Below are positions 60,798-64,000 of a DNA stretch of 64,000 nt, piece by piece (positions within the stretch are counted from its first letter, which is position 1; every line of letters begins with the position of its first letter). The stretch is from Paraflavitalea sp. CAU 1676 (GTDB lineage Bacteria > Bacteroidota > Bacteroidia > Chitinophagales > Chitinophagaceae), in assembly GCF_029223285.1 (NCBI RefSeq), contig NZ_JARHUJ010000005.1, positions 620,001-684,000 of the forward strand, read 5' to 3'. Under the pieces are notes generated by a model. The model was given only the letters and a program-made list of their open reading frames with translations, was not told where the DNA came from and did not search any database. A program made the translations under genes and the position numbers.

Positions 60798-63194
60798 TTA
60801 AAACTTGTAGTTGATGCCGAAACGAACGGTGCGGGGTGCTTCTGCCTGCCAGTAGAAGGCGCTCAGCCAATCATAGTAGCTACCTGTGTAGAGGTATTTA
60901 TCGAGCACGTTAAACACGTTCAGGCTAAGCTTGATCCTGTCTTTTTCGTAGAAGAGCCCGGCATCGAGTTTGAAGTAATCGGGCAAGTCCTGGCTGAAGG
61001 GCTTTTCGCTCCATTCGGCCGTTGCGCGATCGAGCAACCAGGTAAAGCCTCCAGATATACCGAGTCCTTTCAGCGGACCGTTGGATAACTTGTAGTTCAC
61101 CCAGCTGTTTACGGTGTGCCTGGAGAATCCAGGTACAACCTGTCCTACCTTATAGATCGTTCCGGGGGCTACCTCGGTAAATTTACCATCGGTATAGGCG
61201 TAGTTGGCTACGATGTTCAGGTTCTTGATGAGGGTACCGCGTATGTCCAGCTCAAAGCCTTCGGCTTTTTTCTGTCCGATCACGACACTGTAGTTCTCAT
61301 TGCTTCCGTTGGTAGGATCTGCCGTCAATTCGTTGTTCTTGATGATGCGGTAGATAGAGGCGGTGGTATTCCAGCGGCCATTGAACCAGTCGCGTTTGAT
61401 ACCGAACTCGATATTGCCACCGGTAATAGGACGGATCTTACTGTTATCCCTGGTATGACCGGCCTGTGGTAAGAATGCTTCGTCATACAAGCCGTATACG
61501 GTGGTATTCCTGTCGAGGTTTACACTTAATCCGATACGGGGTGTTACGCGTTTGGCTTCTTCGGCGGCTCCGCCGAAGTTGGACTGACTTACGTAGGTGT
61601 AACGGCCCGCGAGGGTAAGGCGTACAGTATTGTCAAAAAAGCCCAGTTCGTCGGACACATAAATGCCTGTATAACGCTGGTTGATATCGCCACCGGCATT
61701 TCTCGATCTTGCTTCGAGGCTCAGTGAACGGTCCCATACCGGAAAGCCGTTTACCGGTGTTCCATAGTTGGGGTTGAGGGGATCGAACTCTGCGCCCACA
61801 GAATCGAGCGCGTGCGATTGCGACCAGTCGGCAAAGTATTGTTTGTTGCCCATATCGAGGCCACCGAGGATGCGGTGTTGTACCGAGCCGGTTTGCAGTT
61901 TCCCATTTACGAATACCTGTGCAAGGGTCATTTCGCTTTTGGCATCCCAAAGTCCTACACTGCGGATGACTTTACCGTCGGGATTTACAGCGCCCGGCCA
62001 CATGCTGGTGCCCTTTTGTTGATAGTTGTAATAGGCAGCCTGTGCGGTGAGCTTCCAGTCTTCGTTAAGATCGTGCTGAACATTTACGGAAAAGCTGTGG
62101 TCGTTGATCTTCGTTGGCTCGAGGCCAGGCTGCAGGAAAGTGGTGTTGCGGGGCAAGGCTGCATAACCGTTGGGGTTGAATACATAGAATGAGCCTACAT
62201 CGGACATGCGTGCATTTTGCAGCACATACTCGGCCGTGATCTTTGTTTTTTCATCCACCTGGTACGAGATCACCGGTGCAAACGTATAGCGGTTGTTGTA
62301 TTCAAAATCGCGGAATGATTTTTTGTTCTGGGCAGCAAGGTTGAGGCGATAAAGCAATTTGCCATCCTTGCTCAGTTTGCCGTCGAGGTCGAGCGCGGCA
62401 CGGTACAGGTCATAGCTGCCTACAGTAAGGCTGGCTTCTCCTTTCGACTGACCAGTGGGCTTTTTGGTTACCACGTTGTACATACCGCTGGGGTCGCCAT
62501 TGGCGAGCATGAAGCCGGCGGGACCTTTTACAAACTCAATGTGGTCCACGATGCTCATGTCTTCGGTGAGCGGCCCCCAGAAGGAGCTTACTACGTTGAA
62601 GCCATTGCGGAAGGCCTGTATCTGCGATCCGCGCATGTGGATGTTGGTATACATATCGCCCCAATGTTCCAGACGAACGGCACCGCTGATATTGCGGATC
62701 ACGCCATCGCTCATGCTGATCACCTGCTGATCGGCCAGGTTGGCACTGGTGACTACCTGGATGTTCTGCGGTGCTTCGAGCAGGGGTTCGTTGAGGCGGA
62801 GTGATGCCGAGCCTTGTTTGGCGTTGTAGACGCCTTTGCTGCTGCGTACGATCACTTCCTGCAGTTCGCGGTTGGACACGCTGAGGGGAATGCTGATGGT
62901 TACGGTTTTGTTTTCTTCTACCGTTACTTCTTTCGTGGAGCTTTCATAGCCGATCAGGCTTGCTTCCAGTTGGTAAGTGCCTGCCTTTACATTCTTAATA
63001 ATAAAGTTGCCCTGCTCGTCGGAGCTAACGGTTCTCTTAGTGCCTTTCAGGAGTACGGTTACCCAGGCAGCGGACCTATCATCATTGGTTGTAATGTGAC
63101 CTTTAATAGTGCCGGTGCCTTGTTGAGCCCATACGGGACCGCCTAATAAGAATAGGCCGGCCAGTAATAATGCAGTGTAGCGTTGCATGTTCAT
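60798..63194 (-). CDS. TonB-dependent siderophore receptor
   Basis: This 798-residue receptor has a signal peptide (residues 1-23). A carboxypeptidase-like regulatory domain follows (about 25-110, GTIKGHITTNDDRSAAWVTV). The plug is FhuA-type (about 125-235, VKGPAGFMLANGDPSGMYNV), and the barrel ends in RFGINYKF. The plug motif VKGPAGFM...GDPSG is characteristic of siderophore receptors. It is similar in layout to the receptor at 45578. It is monocistronic, with its own terminator. Iron regulation is likely, but no Fur box was confidently read. Confidence 0.95.
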   Translation of the reverse strand: MNMQRYTALLLAGLFLLGGPVWAQQGTGTIKGHITTNDDRSAAWVTVLLKGTKRTVSSDEQGNFIIKNVKAGTYQLEASLIGYESSTKEVTVEENKTVTISIPLSVSNRELQEVIVRSSKGVYNAKQGSASLRLNEPLLEAPQNIQVVTSANLADQQVISMSDGVIRNISGAVRLEHWGDMYTNIHMRGSQIQAFRNGFNVVSSFWGPLTEDMSIVDHIEFVKGPAGFMLANGDPSGMYNVVTKKPTGQSKGEASLTVGSYDLYRAALDLDGKLSKDGKLLYRLNLAAQNKKSFRDFEYNNRYTFAPVISYQVDEKTKITAEYVLQNARMSDVGSFYVFNPNGYAALPRNTTFLQPGLEPTKINDHSFSVNVQHDLNEDWKLTAQAAYYNYQQKGTSMWPGAVNPDGKVIRSVGLWDAKSEMTLAQVFVNGKLQTGSVQHRILGGLDMGNKQYFADWSQSHALDSVGAEFDPLNPNYGTPVNGFPVWDRSLSLEARSRNAGGDINQRYTGIYVSDELGFFDNTVRLTLAGRYTYVSQSNFGGAAEEAKRVTPRIGLSVNLDRNTTVYGLYDEAFLPQAGHTRDNSKIRPITGGNIEFGIKRDWFNGRWNTTASIYRIIKNNELTADPTNGSNENYSVVIGQKKAEGFELDIRGTLIKNLNIVANYAYTDGKFTEVAPGTIYKVGQVVPGFSRHTVNSWVNYKLSNGPLKGLGISGGFTWLLDRATAEWSEKPFSQDLPDYFKLDAGLFYEKDRIKLSLNVFNVLDKYLYTGSYYDWLSAFYWQAEAPRTVRFGINYKF

Positions 63195-63622
63195 AATCGG
63201 TTTTAAATCTGTGGCGCAAGGTAGACCGGTCGTTATGCGATTGTTGCCGGTAACGGGAAAAATGGGTTACGCAAGGCGGAAATACCCGTTGGGAGGGGGG
63301 CTTGGGCCAGATCGGGAGGCAAAACAGCGTGTTGGGGACCGATATGATATAAATCAAAAACCGGCAGACAACGATAACGGGTATTGTATTTTTTTGATAT
63401 AAAAACTTGAAAACATAATAATATTCAGTAATTTGAGTCAACGCTGGTATTTCAACCTGGCCAGGCGTGTGCGTTGAAATTCCGGGATCTGGCCAACTAT
63501 CTGCTGTTCTGTCCGGCGCCGTGCACCTTGAAAGCCTATCTTTTTTTATCCGTCCCCCTGCTGTTTTCTGCCCTTGTTTGCCCCCTCTAATCCAGAACCT
63601 GTATTCACCAATAACATCCACA
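63195..63622. other. Divergent intergenic region, 428 bp
   Basis: This lies between the leftward siderophore receptor and the rightward glycosyltransferase, so it holds both promoters. I saw no clear Fur-type palindrome, terminator or RNA gene. Minus-strand open frames here have no family resemblance. Confidence 0.4.
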
Positions 63623-64000
63623 TGCTTAAGGATTCCTCGGTAGGTATCTTGATCTCTACGTATAACTGGCCCGGTGCGCTCAAGACTTTATTACAGAGTA
63701 TTTTACGACAAACACGGGTGCCCGATGAGATCCTCATCGCCGATGATGGGTCGACCGTAGCCACTAGAAAGCTGATAGACTGGTTCAGGCCACTGTTCAA
63801 GGTGCCCATCACCTACGCCTGGCAGGAAGATAAGGGCTTTCGGAAGAGCCTTATTCTAAATAAGGTAATGAAGGAGGCTACTGCCGACTACATCATCCAG
63901 GTAGACGGCGACATCGTTTTACATCCACGATTTGTTGAGGATCATTTGCAAACCCGCCGGGAGTCTATGTTTGTGCAGGGGAGCCGGGTGATCCTTACGC
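63623..64000 (+). CDS. Glycosyltransferase family 2 (partial, runs off the window)
   Basis: ATG 63623 opens a frame that stays open for 126 codons to the window edge. It begins MLKDSSVGILISTYNWPGAL and has the GT-A features EILIADDGST (nucleotide-binding) and YIIQVDGDIVLHP (metal-binding DGD, about residues 95-97), with QEDKGFRKSLILN between them. This form (GT2 with QEDxGFRKSxILN) is seen in galactosyl- and chondroitin-type transferases. The C-terminal part is not visible. Confidence 0.9.

Overview
The window looks like chromosomal DNA of a Bacteroidota, most likely a Chitinophagaceae-type member. This is inferred from a SusC/SusD pair, ECF sigma/FecR pairs, a PorU-type type IX secretion peptidase, a stand-alone DnaE beside DNA polymerase IV, TAnnTTTG-type promoter boxes and few Shine-Dalgarno sites. 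The left 36.3 kb is visibly AT-rich. The right 27.7 kb is clearly more GC-rich, and the change falls at a tRNA-Leu(GAG) gene.

Region 1 (1-19 kb) is an envelope locus. A partial FecR and its ECF sigma factor sit at the left edge. A rightward operon follows: a FAD oxidoreductase fused to a polytopic glycosyltransferase-like domain, a thioredoxin-fold lipoprotein, a MauE/DoxX-like membrane protein and three tandem exported four-cysteine peptides. Facing it is a leftward operon: ECF sigma, FecR, a DsbD N-terminal-type domain, SusC with an STN domain, SusD, a GH51 arabinofuranosidase and a TlpA-like protein. The repeated presence of thiol-redox proteins around a SusCD importer and cysteine peptides suggests a dedicated envelope disulfide system.

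Region 2 (19-22.7 kb) holds small accessory genes: a 42-residue basic protein, a LigD-type ATP-dependent DNA ligase coupled to a small protein, a lone response-regulator receiver, an HNH/zinc-ribbon protein and hypotheticals.

Region 3 (about 23-36.3 kb) is an integrative mobilizable element. It has a tyrosine integrase and an excisionase-like HTH beside tRNA-Leu(GAG), a relaxase, its accessory protein and a TraG/VirD4 coupling ATPase, but no visible mating-pair apparatus. Its cargo is a tight four-gene operon ending in a SIR2-like NADase-type protein, together with a 743-residue unknown protein that carries an HExxH motif. This is the best candidate for an undescribed, probably anti-phage, system.

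Region 4 (36.3-64 kb) resembles host core genome. It contains a histidine kinase, glycosyltransferases, tRNA-Gly(GCC) and tRNA-Leu(UAA), a DinB-like protein, PorU2, two TonB-dependent siderophore-type receptors, GH32, patatin, the DNA polymerase IV/DnaE pair, and protein-L-isoaspartate methyltransferase. A compact desaturase / heme-oxygenase-like diiron oxidase / UGT-type glycosyltransferase operon looks like a small lipid or natural-product pathway.

Start codons were moved downstream of the longest open frame wherever a signal peptide, promoter, terminator or family alignment favoured it; each case is noted.
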